Positions 8,873 through 17,125 of a stretch of 64,000 bases of DNA are shown here, piece by piece. The first letter of the stretch is position 1. Every line of letters starts with the position of its first letter. The notes under the pieces were generated by a model, which was not told where the DNA came from, made no database searches, and saw nothing but the letters and a program-made list of their open reading frames with translations. Origin of the DNA: Pseudonocardia sediminis (GTDB lineage Bacteria; Actinomycetota; Actinomycetes; Mycobacteriales; Pseudonocardiaceae); assembly GCF_004217185.1 (NCBI RefSeq), contig NZ_SHKL01000001.1, positions 2,440,001-2,504,000 on the forward strand, written 5' to 3'. A program made the translations under genes and the position numbers.

Positions 8873-10095
8873 GCGAGCTCGCGACCGAACCACCGACCGG
8901 GCGCGCCGTCCTGGACTGGACGGACCGGGTGCTCGAGCTGGAGGTCGGTGCCGTCGCGCACGGCGGGCACTGCGTCGCCCGTGCCGGTGAGGACGGCGAG
9001 CCGTCCGACGACGGGCGGGTCGTGTTCGTCCGGCACGCGCTGCCCGGCGAGCGGGTCCGTGCCGTCGTCACCGAGGACCCGGGCGGCGCGTTCTGCCGGG
9101 CCGACGCGGTCTCGGTGCTGCGCGGGTCGGCCGACCGGGTGCCCGCTCCGTGCGAGTGGGCGCGTCCGGGCGCGTGCGGGGGATGCGACTTCCAGCACGC
9201 CACCCCGGCGGCCCAGCGCGCCCTGAAGACCGACGTGCTGCGCGAGCAGCTCGAACGCCTGGCCGGACCGGCCACGGCGCACCTGCCCGAGGTCCGGGTC
9301 GAGGAGCTGCCCGGCGGGCCGCTGGGCTGGCGCACGCGCGTCCGTCTGGCCGTCGACGCCGACGGCACGCCCGGCCTGCGCGCACACCGCAGCCACGACG
9401 TGCTGGCGGTCGCCGACTGCCCCCTCGCCCCGACCGGCTCGCTGCCGCCGGTGCTGGCCGGCGCGTTCCCCCCGGGCGAGGACCTCGAGGTGACCGTCGA
9501 CGCCACCGCCCAGGCGCACCTGCCGATCGACGGGCCGGTCGCCGCGCACGCCGCCGGCCACCGCTGGGACCTGACGCCGGGCGTGTTCTGGCAGGTGCAC
9601 CCGTCACTGGCTCCGACGCTGGCCGGGATCGTCGGTGACTGGGCCGCCGCCCCGTCGGGCGGTGTCGCCTGGGACCTCTACGGCGGCGTCGGCGTGCTCG
9701 CCGCGGTGCTGGCCGAGCAGGTCGGGCCGGGAGGGCGGGTGACGGTCGTGGAGTCCTCCCGCGACGCCGTCGCCGACGGCCGTCGTGCGCTGGCGGGCCT
9801 GCCGCAGGTGGACTTCCGGATCGGGCGGGCCGAACGCGAGGTCGCGCGGCTCGAGGACACCCCGGACGTCGTCGTCACCGACCCGCCGCGGGCCGGGCTG
9901 GGACGGGCGATGGTCGCCGCGCTGGCCGCCCGCGGACCCGCGCGGATCGTGCACGTGGCCTGTGACCCGGCGTCGCTGGGCCGCGACCTGGCCCTGTTCG
10001 CGATGCAGAACTACCGGGTCACGGCGCTGCGCGCGTTCGACGCGTTCCCGATGACCCACCACATGGAGGCGGTCGCGCTCCTCGAGCGTGTCTGA
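8869..10095 (+). CDS. TRAM-domain 23S rRNA/tRNA m5U methyltransferase (TrmA/RlmC/RlmD family)
   Basis: SAM-dependent RNA uridine-C5 methyltransferase of 408 residues. The N-terminal TRAM RNA-binding domain (about residues 20-80) is followed by an iron-sulfur cysteine cluster, CEWARPGACGGC. The C-terminal Rossmann domain carries WDLYGGVGVLA (SAM site), TDPPRAGLG and the loop HVACDPASLGRDL with the catalytic Cys. The start is taken as TTG within an overlapping TTGA junction, preceded by gggaagaagga; it is coupled to the permease as in mycobacteria. Which RNA is modified cannot be told from sequence. Confidence 0.92.
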   Translation: MSELATEPPTGRAVLDWTDRVLELEVGAVAHGGHCVARAGEDGEPSDDGRVVFVRHALPGERVRAVVTEDPGGAFCRADAVSVLRGSADRVPAPCEWARPGACGGCDFQHATPAAQRALKTDVLREQLERLAGPATAHLPEVRVEELPGGPLGWRTRVRLAVDADGTPGLRAHRSHDVLAVADCPLAPTGSLPPVLAGAFPPGEDLEVTVDATAQAHLPIDGPVAAHAAGHRWDLTPGVFWQVHPSLAPTLAGIVGDWAAAPSGGVAWDLYGGVGVLAAVLAEQVGPGGRVTVVESSRDAVADGRRALAGLPQVDFRIGRAEREVARLEDTPDVVVTDPPRAGLGRAMVAALAARGPARIVHVACDPASLGRDLALFAMQNYRVTALRAFDAFPMTHHMEAVALLERV

Positions 10096-10183
10096 CCCGC
10101 CGTCCACGTCCGGCGTGTCCGGGTTGTCCGGCTGTACCGTGTACCGGCGGCGGGAGATCCCGCCGCGTCACCCAGGAGGACCC

Positions 10184-10345
10184 ATGCCCGGCCTGTTCAG
10201 CAAGATCTCCCAGTTCCTCAAGAGCCCGCAGGGCCGCAAGGTCACCGACCAGGCCAAGCGCTACGCCTCGGACCCCAAGAACCGGGAGAAGATCCAGGGC
10301 ATGCTGCGCAAGCGCGGCGGCGGTGGCGGCGCGCCCCGGCACTGA
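10184..10345 (+). CDS. Small basic hypothetical protein
   Basis: A 53-residue protein beginning MPGLFSKISQFLKSP, with an excellent aggagga ribosome binding site 4 bases upstream of the ATG. The N-terminal part could form an amphipathic helix. The middle is Lys/Arg-rich and the C-terminus is a Gly run. There is no signal peptide. It follows the methyltransferase by 88 bases and has no recognisable family; a nucleic-acid or membrane-surface association is only a guess from charge. Confidence 0.7.
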   Translation: MPGLFSKISQFLKSPQGRKVTDQAKRYASDPKNREKIQGMLRKRGGGGGAPRH

Positions 10346-10430
10346 GGCCCTGAACCGGGCCCCGGCGCCGGGCCCCGGCCCTGCGCGGGCGGTAGCGTGA
10401 TGATCTCCGGGGAGATCGCGGGGGATCATC

Positions 10431-11387
10431 ATGTCCGACAGGCTCGCCGTGCTGTTCGTGCACGGCGTGGAGGCGTCCGACGGCGACGTCGCGACCACCG
10501 CGATGCGGCTGCTGTGCGAGGAGTTCACGGCGCACACCGGCGTCGACGCCGACGACGCGCTGGTGGTGCGTTCGGCGCACTGGGTGCCGGTCCTGCAGCA
10601 GCGCCAGGACGACCTGGAGCGCCGCCTGACCGGTGAGGGCGAGACCCTCGGCTGGTTCCTCGACGGTCTGCGCTGGGCCGGCGGCGTCGCGTCCCGGGGG
10701 TCGCTGGCCGCGCTCAGCGCCCTGGTGGCCAGCGGCGCCGTCCGCTGGTTGCCCGGCGCGGGCGACTTCCGCTGGCCCACCCTGCGCTGGCTCGCCGTCG
10801 GCTACATCGGGGACGCGATCGCCTACCAGCGGTCCAATGCGGCCGTCTACGGCGGCGTGCACGCCGTGCTGGCGCAGAGCCTGCGCGAGCTGGCCCGGGA
10901 GGCCGGGCCGGACGCGCGGCTCTGCGTCGTCGCGCACAGCCTCGGCACGGTGGTCGTGAGCAACTACTTCCACGACGTGCACGCCGGCGCCGGGCTGCCG
11001 GAGCAGGTCGCGGAGATCGTGGGGGACACCCCGCTGGAGCGGGGACGCACGCTGTCGCGCCTGCACACCCTCGGCAGCCCTCTGGCGCTGTTCACCCTGG
11101 GCCTCGACGAGCACCAGCTCGACACCCCGCTGCGCGTCCCGCACCCCGACGTCGAGCCCGACCTCGACGGCCGCGGCGGATGGACGAACCTCTACGACCC
11201 CGACGACGTCATCGCCACGCCCCTGGCCGGCCTGTCGCCGCACTACCGGGACGCGGTGGCCGACGAGCGCGTCGGCACACGGCCCTTCCCGTTCAACCTC
11301 AGCCCCCTGGCCCACACGCTCTACTGGAACGACCGCCATGTGATGCGCGGGATCGCCGAGACACTCGCGGGGGTGTGGGCGGCGTGA
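10431..11387 (+). CDS. Alpha/beta-hydrolase-like protein of unknown substrate
   Basis: A 318-residue protein with an N-terminal strand LAVLFVHG typical of alpha/beta hydrolases (HG oxyanion motif) and a nucleophile elbow AHSLGTVV (G/A-x-S-x-G) near residue 170. A later DPDDVIA could supply the acid and a C-terminal His the base. No signal peptide or membrane helix is obvious. The fold resembles proteins annotated as lipase-like hypotheticals. The ATG follows gggggatcatc. Substrate unknown. Confidence 0.8.
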   Translation: MSDRLAVLFVHGVEASDGDVATTAMRLLCEEFTAHTGVDADDALVVRSAHWVPVLQQRQDDLERRLTGEGETLGWFLDGLRWAGGVASRGSLAALSALVASGAVRWLPGAGDFRWPTLRWLAVGYIGDAIAYQRSNAAVYGGVHAVLAQSLRELAREAGPDARLCVVAHSLGTVVVSNYFHDVHAGAGLPEQVAEIVGDTPLERGRTLSRLHTLGSPLALFTLGLDEHQLDTPLRVPHPDVEPDLDGRGGWTNLYDPDDVIATPLAGLSPHYRDAVADERVGTRPFPFNLSPLAHTLYWNDRHVMRGIAETLAGVWAA

Positions 11388-11427
11388 GAGGGACGGGACC
11401 GGGGGACGGGTCGGACGAGTCGCGCGC

Positions 11428-11433
11428 TATCGT
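11428..11433 (+). promoter_or_regulatory. Possible -10 element for the CAA tRNA
   Basis: TATCGT matches the actinobacterial TANNNT -10 pattern and lies 32 bases upstream of the mature tRNA 5' end, a usual distance for a tRNA leader. No clear -35 was seen. Confidence 0.35.
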
Positions 11434-11465
11434 GGTGAGGCGCCGATAGAGGTCCGAACGGATCA

Positions 11466-11543
11466 GCCCCCGTAGCCCAATTGGCAGCAGGCAATGGTCT
11501 CAAACACCATCCAGTGTGGGTTCGAATCCCACCGGGGGCACCA
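11466..11543 (+). tRNA. tRNA with CAA anticodon (Leu-type), short variable loop, CCA encoded
   Basis: The cloverleaf folds by eye. Acceptor 11466-11472 pairs with 11533-11539 (7 bp). The D arm starts with GCC at 11475 and closes with GGC at 11490. The anticodon stem ATGGT (11494) pairs with ACCAT (11506) around the loop CTCAAAC, giving anticodon CAA at 11501-11503. The T arm GTGGG / CCCAC (11516, 11528) encloses TTCGAAT. A73 and a genomic CCA follow. CAA reads the Leu codon UUG. The variable region is only CCAGT (5 nt), a class I shape, whereas bacterial leucine tRNAs normally have a long class II arm. The amino-acid identity is therefore less certain than the gene itself. Confidence 0.93.
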
Positions 11544-11587
11544 TTCGTCCGGCAATTCTGTCGGGGTGTGGATGCAGTATTCGCGCC

Positions 11588-12334
11588 ATGCACCCACGAC
11601 AGTCGGTCGACGAGGCGCTGGCGATGGTGGCATCCGGGCTGACCACGCGAGAGGTCTCCGAAGTTCTCGGCGTTCCCGCGGGCACCATCAGGCATTGGCG
11701 GCAGGGGAACCGGCGCTTCGCGGACGCGGCTCCGACCTGTCCCCGATGCAGTGGGGCGCCGCTGTCCGCCGACTATCCCTATCTCCTCGGCGCCTATCTG
11801 GGGGACGGTCACATCACGATCGGGCGGCGTGGGGTGGCCTCCTTGTCGATCGCCTGTGGCGACGACTGGCCCGGCATCAAGGCTGATGTCGAGGCCGCGC
11901 TCGGTGCCGTCCTGGGGAACGGGGTGTGCCGGGTGGCCCGGACGGGCTGCACGGAGGTCAAGAGCTACTCGAAGCACTGGGTGTGCCTGTTCCCGCAGCA
12001 CGGTCCGGGCCGCAAGCACGAACGGCCGATCGTGCTGGAGGAATGGCAGTCGACCGTCGTCGATGCGAACCCGGCCCGGTTCCTGCGCGGGCTGTTCCAT
12101 TCCGACGGGTGCCGGATGACGAACTGGACCCGGCGCACGGTGGACGGGGTCGAGAAACGCTACGAGTATCCGCGCTGGTTCTTCTCGAACAAGTCGCTCG
12201 ACATCCTCGACCTCTGCTCGGCCTCGCTCGACCGTCTCGGCGTGGCCCACCGCAGGCCACGATGGGACCTGATCTCGGTCGCCCGGCGCGAGGCGGTGGA
12301 GATCATGGATCGGGAGGTCGGGCCGAAGACCTGA
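11588..12334 (+). CDS. Free-standing HTH / double-LAGLIDADG homing endonuclease-like protein
   Basis: A 248-residue protein starting 44 bases after the tRNA CCA. Residues about 6-42 form a helix-turn-helix (LTTREVSEVLGVPAGTIRHW). A CPRC pair (Cys51, Cys54) suggests a small metal knuckle. Two LAGLIDADG helices follow: LLGAYLGDG with Asp73 and FLRGLFHSDG with Asp173, the acidic residues that bind catalytic Mg2+ in monomeric homing endonucleases. It is not inside an intron or intein: the tRNA is uninterrupted and the protein is stand-alone. ATG at 11588 is preferred because earlier in-frame starts lie within the tRNA. It may recognise the tRNA locus, or be domesticated as a regulator. Confidence 0.85.
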   Translation: MHPRQSVDEALAMVASGLTTREVSEVLGVPAGTIRHWRQGNRRFADAAPTCPRCSGAPLSADYPYLLGAYLGDGHITIGRRGVASLSIACGDDWPGIKADVEAALGAVLGNGVCRVARTGCTEVKSYSKHWVCLFPQHGPGRKHERPIVLEEWQSTVVDANPARFLRGLFHSDGCRMTNWTRRTVDGVEKRYEYPRWFFSNKSLDILDLCSASLDRLGVAHRRPRWDLISVARREAVEIMDREVGPKT

Positions 12335-12476
12335 CCGATCGGTGGGGCCGCCCGACTTGAACGGCGGTTCAGGACGTGTTTCGGCACACGAAGTGCGGAA
12401 GTGAAGGGCATCGACGGGTGGGCGCCCGGTAACCTGGACGTTCGCCCCGCACACCCGTTCGACGAAGGAGACCCCG

Positions 12477-13124
12477 GTGGCCGAGGACGTTCCCGCAGAC
12501 ACACCGCAGGACGACGGCGACGGTCCGCGCCCGGGTTGGCGCGTCCTGGTGGTCGAGGACGAGGCGCTGATCCGGATGGATCTCGCCGAGATGCTCTCCG
12601 AGGAGGGCTACCAGGTCGCGGGCGAGGCCGGCGACGGGGAGGCCGCCGTCGCCCAGGCCCGTGAGCTCAAGCCGGACCTGATCATCATGGACGTCAAGAT
12701 GCCCAAGAAGGACGGCATCGAGGCCGCGGCGGAGATCGTGGGGGAGCGCATCTCCCCGGTCGTCATGCTGACCGCGTTCAGCCAGCGCGACCTGATCGAG
12801 CGCGCCCGCGACGCCGGCGCCATGGCCTACCTGGTCAAGCCGTTCGCCCGGCACGAGTTGGTGCCCGCGATCGAGCTGGCCGTCTCCCGGTTCGCCGAGA
12901 AGCGCGCGCTCGAGGACGAGGTCGCGTCGCTCAACGAGCGCTTCGAGACCCGCAAGGTCGTCGACCGGGCCAAGGGCCTGCTGATGACCCACCAGAAGAT
13001 GAGCGAGCCCGAGGCGTTCCGCTGGATCCAGCGCACCGCGATGGACCGTCGCACGACGATGAAGGCCGTCGCCGACGCCGTCATCGACGGGCTGGCGACC
13101 ACCACGGCCGCCGCGAAGGCCTGA
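12477..13124 (+). CDS. pdtaR: ANTAR-domain response regulator (PdtaR-like)
   Basis: A 215-residue two-component response regulator acting on RNA. The receiver domain (about residues 20-135) has the acidic pocket VVEDEALIRMD, the phospho-acceptor Asp in IIMDVKMP, the Thr in MLTAFS and the Lys in YLVKPF. The C-terminal ANTAR domain (about 145-200; RKVVDRAKGLLM, AFRWIQRTAMD) binds paired hairpins in nascent mRNA and prevents termination. The GTG is preceded by gaaggag. The partner histidine kinase PdtaS is not in the window, as is usual. Confidence 0.93.
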   Translation: MAEDVPADTPQDDGDGPRPGWRVLVVEDEALIRMDLAEMLSEEGYQVAGEAGDGEAAVAQARELKPDLIIMDVKMPKKDGIEAAAEIVGERISPVVMLTAFSQRDLIERARDAGAMAYLVKPFARHELVPAIELAVSRFAEKRALEDEVASLNERFETRKVVDRAKGLLMTHQKMSEPEAFRWIQRTAMDRRTTMKAVADAVIDGLATTTAAAKA

Positions 13125-13170
13125 CCCGGCCCGCGCGTCACCCGAACCCGCGCGCACGACCCGCGCACGG

Positions 13171-13206
13171 CAGGAGCCCCGATCCGACTGCGGACCGGGG
13201 CTCCTG
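13171..13206. terminator. Bidirectional hairpin between pdtaR and livF
   Basis: Inverted repeat with 15-base arms (13171-13185 and 13192-13206, one mismatch) around a 6-base loop, lying between the convergent pdtaR and liv operon. There is no U tract, as is common for actinobacterial terminators. Confidence 0.75.
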
Positions 13207-13244
13207 TCGTGCTGCGGGAAGTCGTGCTGAGGAACGGGGAGTAC

Positions 13245-13967
13245 CTAGGCGACGCCCAGGTAGGCCTCCTTGATGCTCGGGTCGGCCAGCAGCTCCTTGC
13301 CGGTGCCGCTCCGGGTGATTCGGCCGGTCTCGATGACGTAGGCCCGGTCGGCCCGCGAGAGTGCCTGCTGGGCGTTCTGCTCGACCAGCAGCACGGTGAC
13401 GCCCTGCGTCTTGTTGATCTCGGTGATGATCCGGAAGATCTGCGCGATGAACTGCGGGGCGAGACCCATCGACGGTTCGTCGAGCAGGAGCAGCCGCGGC
13501 TTGGACATCAGCGCCCGCCCGATCGCCAGCATCTGCTGCTCGCCGCCGGACAGCGTGCCCCCGACCTGCGAGCGGCGCTCGGCCAGCCGCGGGAACAGCT
13601 CGAAGATCCGGTCCATCTCGGCCGGGAGCTCCTTGCGGTCCTTGCGGCTGTAGGCGCCCATGTCCAGGTTCTCCAGCACCGTCATGCCGGGGAAGATCCC
13701 GCGGCCCTCCGGTGCCTGGGAGATCCCGCGGACGACCCGCAGGTCGGCGCGCAGCGTGGAGATGTCGGTGCCGTCGAACGTGATCGACCCCGAGGAGATG
13801 GGCCGGACGCCGGAGATGGCGCGCATGGTGGTGGTCTTCCCGGCGCCGTTCGCGCCGATCAGGGTCACCACCTCACCCTCGTTGACGGTCAGGGAGATGC
13901 CGTCCAGGGCCTGGATGCGCCCGTAGTGGGCGCCGACCCCGTCCAGCTCAAGAAGCGTCGTCGTCAT
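13245..13967 (-). CDS. livF: Branched-chain amino acid ABC transporter ATPase (LivF)
   Basis: One of two ATPases energising uptake of branched-chain amino acids or related compounds. It shows Walker A GANGAGKTT, the signature LSGGEQQ, Walker B RLLLLDEPSMGLAP and the H-loop region. The 240-residue length and the IEINKTQGVTVLLVEQN-like stretch fit LivF rather than LivG. The ATG at 13967 ([10 protein letters not shown]) is preferred over one 24 bases upstream. It overlaps the end of livG by 20 bases and is the last gene of a five-gene leftward operon. Confidence 0.94.
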   Translation of the reverse strand: MTTTLLELDGVGAHYGRIQALDGISLTVNEGEVVTLIGANGAGKTTTMRAISGVRPISSGSITFDGTDISTLRADLRVVRGISQAPEGRGIFPGMTVLENLDMGAYSRKDRKELPAEMDRIFELFPRLAERRSQVGGTLSGGEQQMLAIGRALMSKPRLLLLDEPSMGLAPQFIAQIFRIITEINKTQGVTVLLVEQNAQQALSRADRAYVIETGRITRSGTGKELLADPSIKEAYLGVA

Positions 13968-14868
13968 CGGGGACCCCCAGGTAGGCGGCAACCACGGCCG
14001 GGTTGTCGCGGATCTCCGCGGGCAGTCCCTCGGCGATCTTCTTGCCGAACTCCAGCACCACGATCCGGTCGGTCACGCCCATCACCAGCCGCATGTCGTG
14101 CTCGATCAGCAGGACGGTGTAGCCGTCGTCGCGGATCTTGCGGATCAACCCCATGAGGTTGTCCTTCTCGGCCGGGTTGAAGCCCGCGGCGGGCTCGTCC
14201 AGGCACAGCAGCTTCGGCTCGGTGGCCAGCGCGCGGGCGATCTCCAGACGGCGCTGGTAGCCGTAGGGGAGGTTGCGCGCCTTGTCCGCGGCCCGGTCGG
14301 CGATGCCGACGAACTCGAGCAGGGCCATCGCCCGTTCGATCGCCTGCTTCTCCTCCCGGGTGTGCCGCGGCACCCGGAACAGGGCGCCCATCACGGACGT
14401 CTTGTGCCGGGCGTCCGTGCCGACCACGACGTTCTCCAGCGCGGTCATCTCGGAGAAGAGCCGGATGTTCTGGAACGTCCGGGCGATGCCGAGCTGGGTG
14501 ATCTGGAAACGCTGACGACGGCCCAGCGGCGCGCCCTCCAGCAGCACCCGGCCCGAGGTGGGCCGGTAGACGCCGGTGAGCGCGTTGAAGCACGTCGTCT
14601 TGCCGGCGCCGTTCGGCCCGATCAGGCCGAGGATCTCGCCGCGGCGGATGTCGAACGAGACGTCGTCGAGCGCGACCAGGCCGCCGAAGCGCATGGTCAC
14701 GTTCTCCATCTGCAGCAGCGTGTCGCCGACCTCGACCGCGATCTCGCGGTCCGGGGCGACGACCTCGGCGACCTCGGCCTCGCGCTCGGCGCGCTGTTCC
14801 GGGGTCATCGCCTCCAGCTCGGCGACGATGCTGCCCTCGGGGGCGTGCGGCTCCTGCGGGGTGCTCAT
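13948..14868 (-). CDS. livG: Branched-chain amino acid ABC transporter ATPase (LivG)
   Basis: Second ATPase, 306 residues. It has an N-terminal extension of about 55 residues rich in Glu/Ala before the ATPase core. Walker A is GPNGAGKTT, followed by the LivG-typical [10 protein letters not shown]. Walker B is [14 protein letters not shown], and the C-terminal BCA_ABC_TP motif region contains FGKKIAEG. The start overlaps the livM stop (ATGA-type overlap). The N-terminal extension is longer than in E. coli LivG and looks unstructured. Confidence 0.94.
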   Translation of the reverse strand: MSTPQEPHAPEGSIVAELEAMTPEQRAEREAEVAEVVAPDREIAVEVGDTLLQMENVTMRFGGLVALDDVSFDIRRGEILGLIGPNGAGKTTCFNALTGVYRPTSGRVLLEGAPLGRRQRFQITQLGIARTFQNIRLFSEMTALENVVVGTDARHKTSVMGALFRVPRHTREEKQAIERAMALLEFVGIADRAADKARNLPYGYQRRLEIARALATEPKLLCLDEPAAGFNPAEKDNLMGLIRKIRDDGYTVLLIEHDMRLVMGVTDRIVVLEFGKKIAEGLPAEIRDNPAVVAAYLGVPDDDDAS

Positions 14869-16022
14869 GCCTGGCCCCCTCGTTCGTTCGTCATCGGGTT
14901 GTCCGACGCCAGCTGCTCGGGTTTGCCGACCAGTCTCTTGTAGGCCTGCCGACCGTAGGCCAGCAGACGCTGCCGCGCCCCCAGGAGACCCTGCGGGCGG
15001 AACGCCATCAGCACGATCAGCGCCACACCGAAGATCAGGTACTTGTACCCGGCGAGCTCGACGAACCGGTTCGGGATGTAGGAGACGAGGAACGCCCCGA
15101 CGATCACGCCGACCTTGTTGCCGGACCCGCCGAGCACGACCGCGGCCAGGAACAGCACCGACGTCGGCACGTCGAACTTCTGGTTGTTGACGAAGCCGAC
15201 CTGCCCGGCGAACAGCGCCCCGGACAGACCGCCGATCGCGGCACCGATCACGAACGCCCACAGCTTGAACCGGACCGTCGGCACGCCCATGATCTGCGCG
15301 GCGTCCTCGTCCTCACGGATGGCGATCCAGGCCCGGCCGACGCGGCTGCGCTCGAGGTTGCCGACCAGCAGCAGGATCACGATCGTGATCGTCACGACCA
15401 GCCAGTACCAGGTGGTGCCGTTGGACGTGGTGAACAGCGGCTGGCCGTCGGCGGAGGTGCCCGGCGGACGACCGACGCCCTGGAAGCCGACCTGACCCTT
15501 GAGGGGGCCGACGATCGTGGCCAGCAGCCGGATGATCTCACCGAACCCGAGCGTGACGATCGCCAGGTAGTCCCCGCGTAGTCGTAGCGTCGGCCCGCCG
15601 AGCAGCAGCCCGGCCAGCATCGTCACGATCATCGCGATCGGCAGCGTCCACAGGTACGGGATCTTGGTGAGCATCGAGTCCGGGCTGGTCAGCAACGCCG
15701 CGACGTAGGCGCCGACGGCGAAGAAGCCGACGTAGCCCAGGTCCAGCAGCCCGGCCTGGCCGACGACCACGTTCAGCCCGATCGCCAGCAGCGCGAACCG
15801 CGCGGCGTCGAACAGCGCGATCGGGAAGTTCGTGCCCGGCTCGGTCGTCAGCAGCGGCGGGTTGAGCACCGGCAGCGCGTAGATCAGCACCACCAGCGGG
15901 ATCAGCCAGAGCCACTGCTGGGCCCGGGGGAGACCGTTCCAGCGGTCCCGCAGACCGCCGAGCAGGCGCCGGTCGCCGCCCTTCGACGGAGTCCCGGCCG
16001 ATGTCTCGGATGTCGTCGTCAT
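14865..16022 (-). CDS. livM: Branched-chain amino acid ABC transporter permease (LivM)
   Basis: A 385-residue inner-membrane permease with about nine or ten hydrophobic helices. The family-typical core [27 protein letters not shown] is split here as [14 protein letters not shown] and [29 protein letters not shown] is the coupling-helix region contacting the ATPases. A cytosolic N-terminus of about 40 residues precedes the first helix. The start overlaps the livH stop (ATGA). Confidence 0.94.
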   Translation of the reverse strand: MTTTSETSAGTPSKGGDRRLLGGLRDRWNGLPRAQQWLWLIPLVVLIYALPVLNPPLLTTEPGTNFPIALFDAARFALLAIGLNVVVGQAGLLDLGYVGFFAVGAYVAALLTSPDSMLTKIPYLWTLPIAMIVTMLAGLLLGGPTLRLRGDYLAIVTLGFGEIIRLLATIVGPLKGQVGFQGVGRPPGTSADGQPLFTTSNGTTWYWLVVTITIVILLLVGNLERSRVGRAWIAIREDEDAAQIMGVPTVRFKLWAFVIGAAIGGLSGALFAGQVGFVNNQKFDVPTSVLFLAAVVLGGSGNKVGVIVGAFLVSYIPNRFVELAGYKYLIFGVALIVLMAFRPQGLLGARQRLLAYGRQAYKRLVGKPEQLASDNPMTNERGGQA

Positions 16023-17038
16023 ACCCGCGCCTTCCCGAGGGACTCGCCGAGCAGGCCGGTCGGGCGCACCATCAGGATGCCCACGAGCACCACGAACGCC
16101 ACGACGTCGGTCCACTGGGCGTTGCCGAACAGCGTCTGCCCGTAGTTGCCGAGCACGCCGAGCAGCAGGCCGCCGAGCAGCGCTCCCCGGATGTTGCCGA
16201 TGCCGCCGAGGACGGCCGCGGCGAACGCCTTGATACCGAGGATGAACCCGCCGTTGTACTGGACCCCCGACGGCACCTTCATCACGTAGAACAGGGCCGC
16301 AGCGCCGGCGAGGAAGCCGCCGATGAGGAACGTCAGCACGATGACGCGCTCCCGGTTCACGCCCATCAGGGTCGCGGTGTCGGGGTCCTGGGCGACGGCC
16401 CGCAGGCCGCGTCCGAGCCGGGTCCGGTTCACGAACTGGTCGACGATCACCATCAGCACCAGAGCGGCCACGAAGATCACGACCTGCTGGTCGTAGATGA
16501 TCGTGCCGAAGATGTCGAACATCGGCTGCGGCCGGAACATGATCAGTGCCGGTTCCGGGTTCGGCCCGCGCCAGGCGAAGATCGCGTACTGGATGGCGAA
16601 CGAGGCGCCGATCGCGGTGATCAAAAAGGCAAGGCGTGGCGCCTTGCGCCGTCGCAGCGGCCGGTAGGCGACCCGTTCGAGCAGGACCGCTATCGCCCCG
16701 GCGGCCAGCATCGCCACCAGCATGGCGAGCACCAGGTCGCCGATCAGGGCGAACACGTTGAGGTTCGGGGCGGACGGGCCGAAGCCCAGCGCGGCGAGGG
16801 TGAAGAACAGGGCGTAGGCCCCGACGATGAACACCTCGGAGTGCGCGAAGTTGATCAGTTGGAGGACGCCGTAGACCATGGTGTAGCCCATGGCGATCAG
16901 CGCGTAGATGGCCCCGTAGGTCAGGCCGTCGAAGGTGTTGGACCAGAACTGGTCGACGAACGACGCGACGTCGAAGCTGATCCAGTCCGGACCCTGGGCG
17001 AGCACCTGGCCCTGGGCCAGCAGGTGGGTCACGAGCAC
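16019..17038 (-). CDS. livH: Branched-chain amino acid ABC transporter permease (LivH)
   Basis: A 339-residue permease partner of LivM with about eight helices. It has the LivH hallmarks YALIAMGYTMVYGVLQLINF with AHSEVFIVGAY, and a coupling loop GRGLRAVAQDPDTATLMG. The GTG start is preceded by gaggaaccc in the transcript. A strong hairpin lies between it and the upstream binding-protein gene, so its expression is probably lower than that of the binding protein. Confidence 0.94.
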   Translation of the reverse strand: MLVTHLLAQGQVLAQGPDWISFDVASFVDQFWSNTFDGLTYGAIYALIAMGYTMVYGVLQLINFAHSEVFIVGAYALFFTLAALGFGPSAPNLNVFALIGDLVLAMLVAMLAAGAIAVLLERVAYRPLRRRKAPRLAFLITAIGASFAIQYAIFAWRGPNPEPALIMFRPQPMFDIFGTIIYDQQVVIFVAALVLMVIVDQFVNRTRLGRGLRAVAQDPDTATLMGVNRERVIVLTFLIGGFLAGAAALFYVMKVPSGVQYNGGFILGIKAFAAAVLGGIGNIRGALLGGLLLGVLGNYGQTLFGNAQWTDVVAFVVLVGILMVRPTGLLGESLGKARV

Positions 17039-17060
17039 GAGGGTTCCTCACGCGAGACGG

Positions 17061-17101
17061 GCATGCCCGCCCGGGACCGTCCTGGTCCCGGGCGGACATG
17101 C
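17061..17101 (-). terminator. Intra-operon hairpin between livK and livH (attenuator or mRNA stabiliser)
   Basis: 18-base arms at 17061-17078 and 17084-17101, one mismatch, 5-base loop. It sits 3' of the binding-protein stop and 5' of livH on the same strand. Such hairpins typically let the periplasmic binding protein be made in excess over the membrane subunits. Confidence 0.75.
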
Positions 17102-17125
17102 CCGTGGTCGACTACCGGATTAAGA

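Noticed and set aside
11494..11886. Short plus-strand frame starting in the tRNA
   Set aside because: Out of frame with the LAGLIDADG motifs and overlaps the tRNA.
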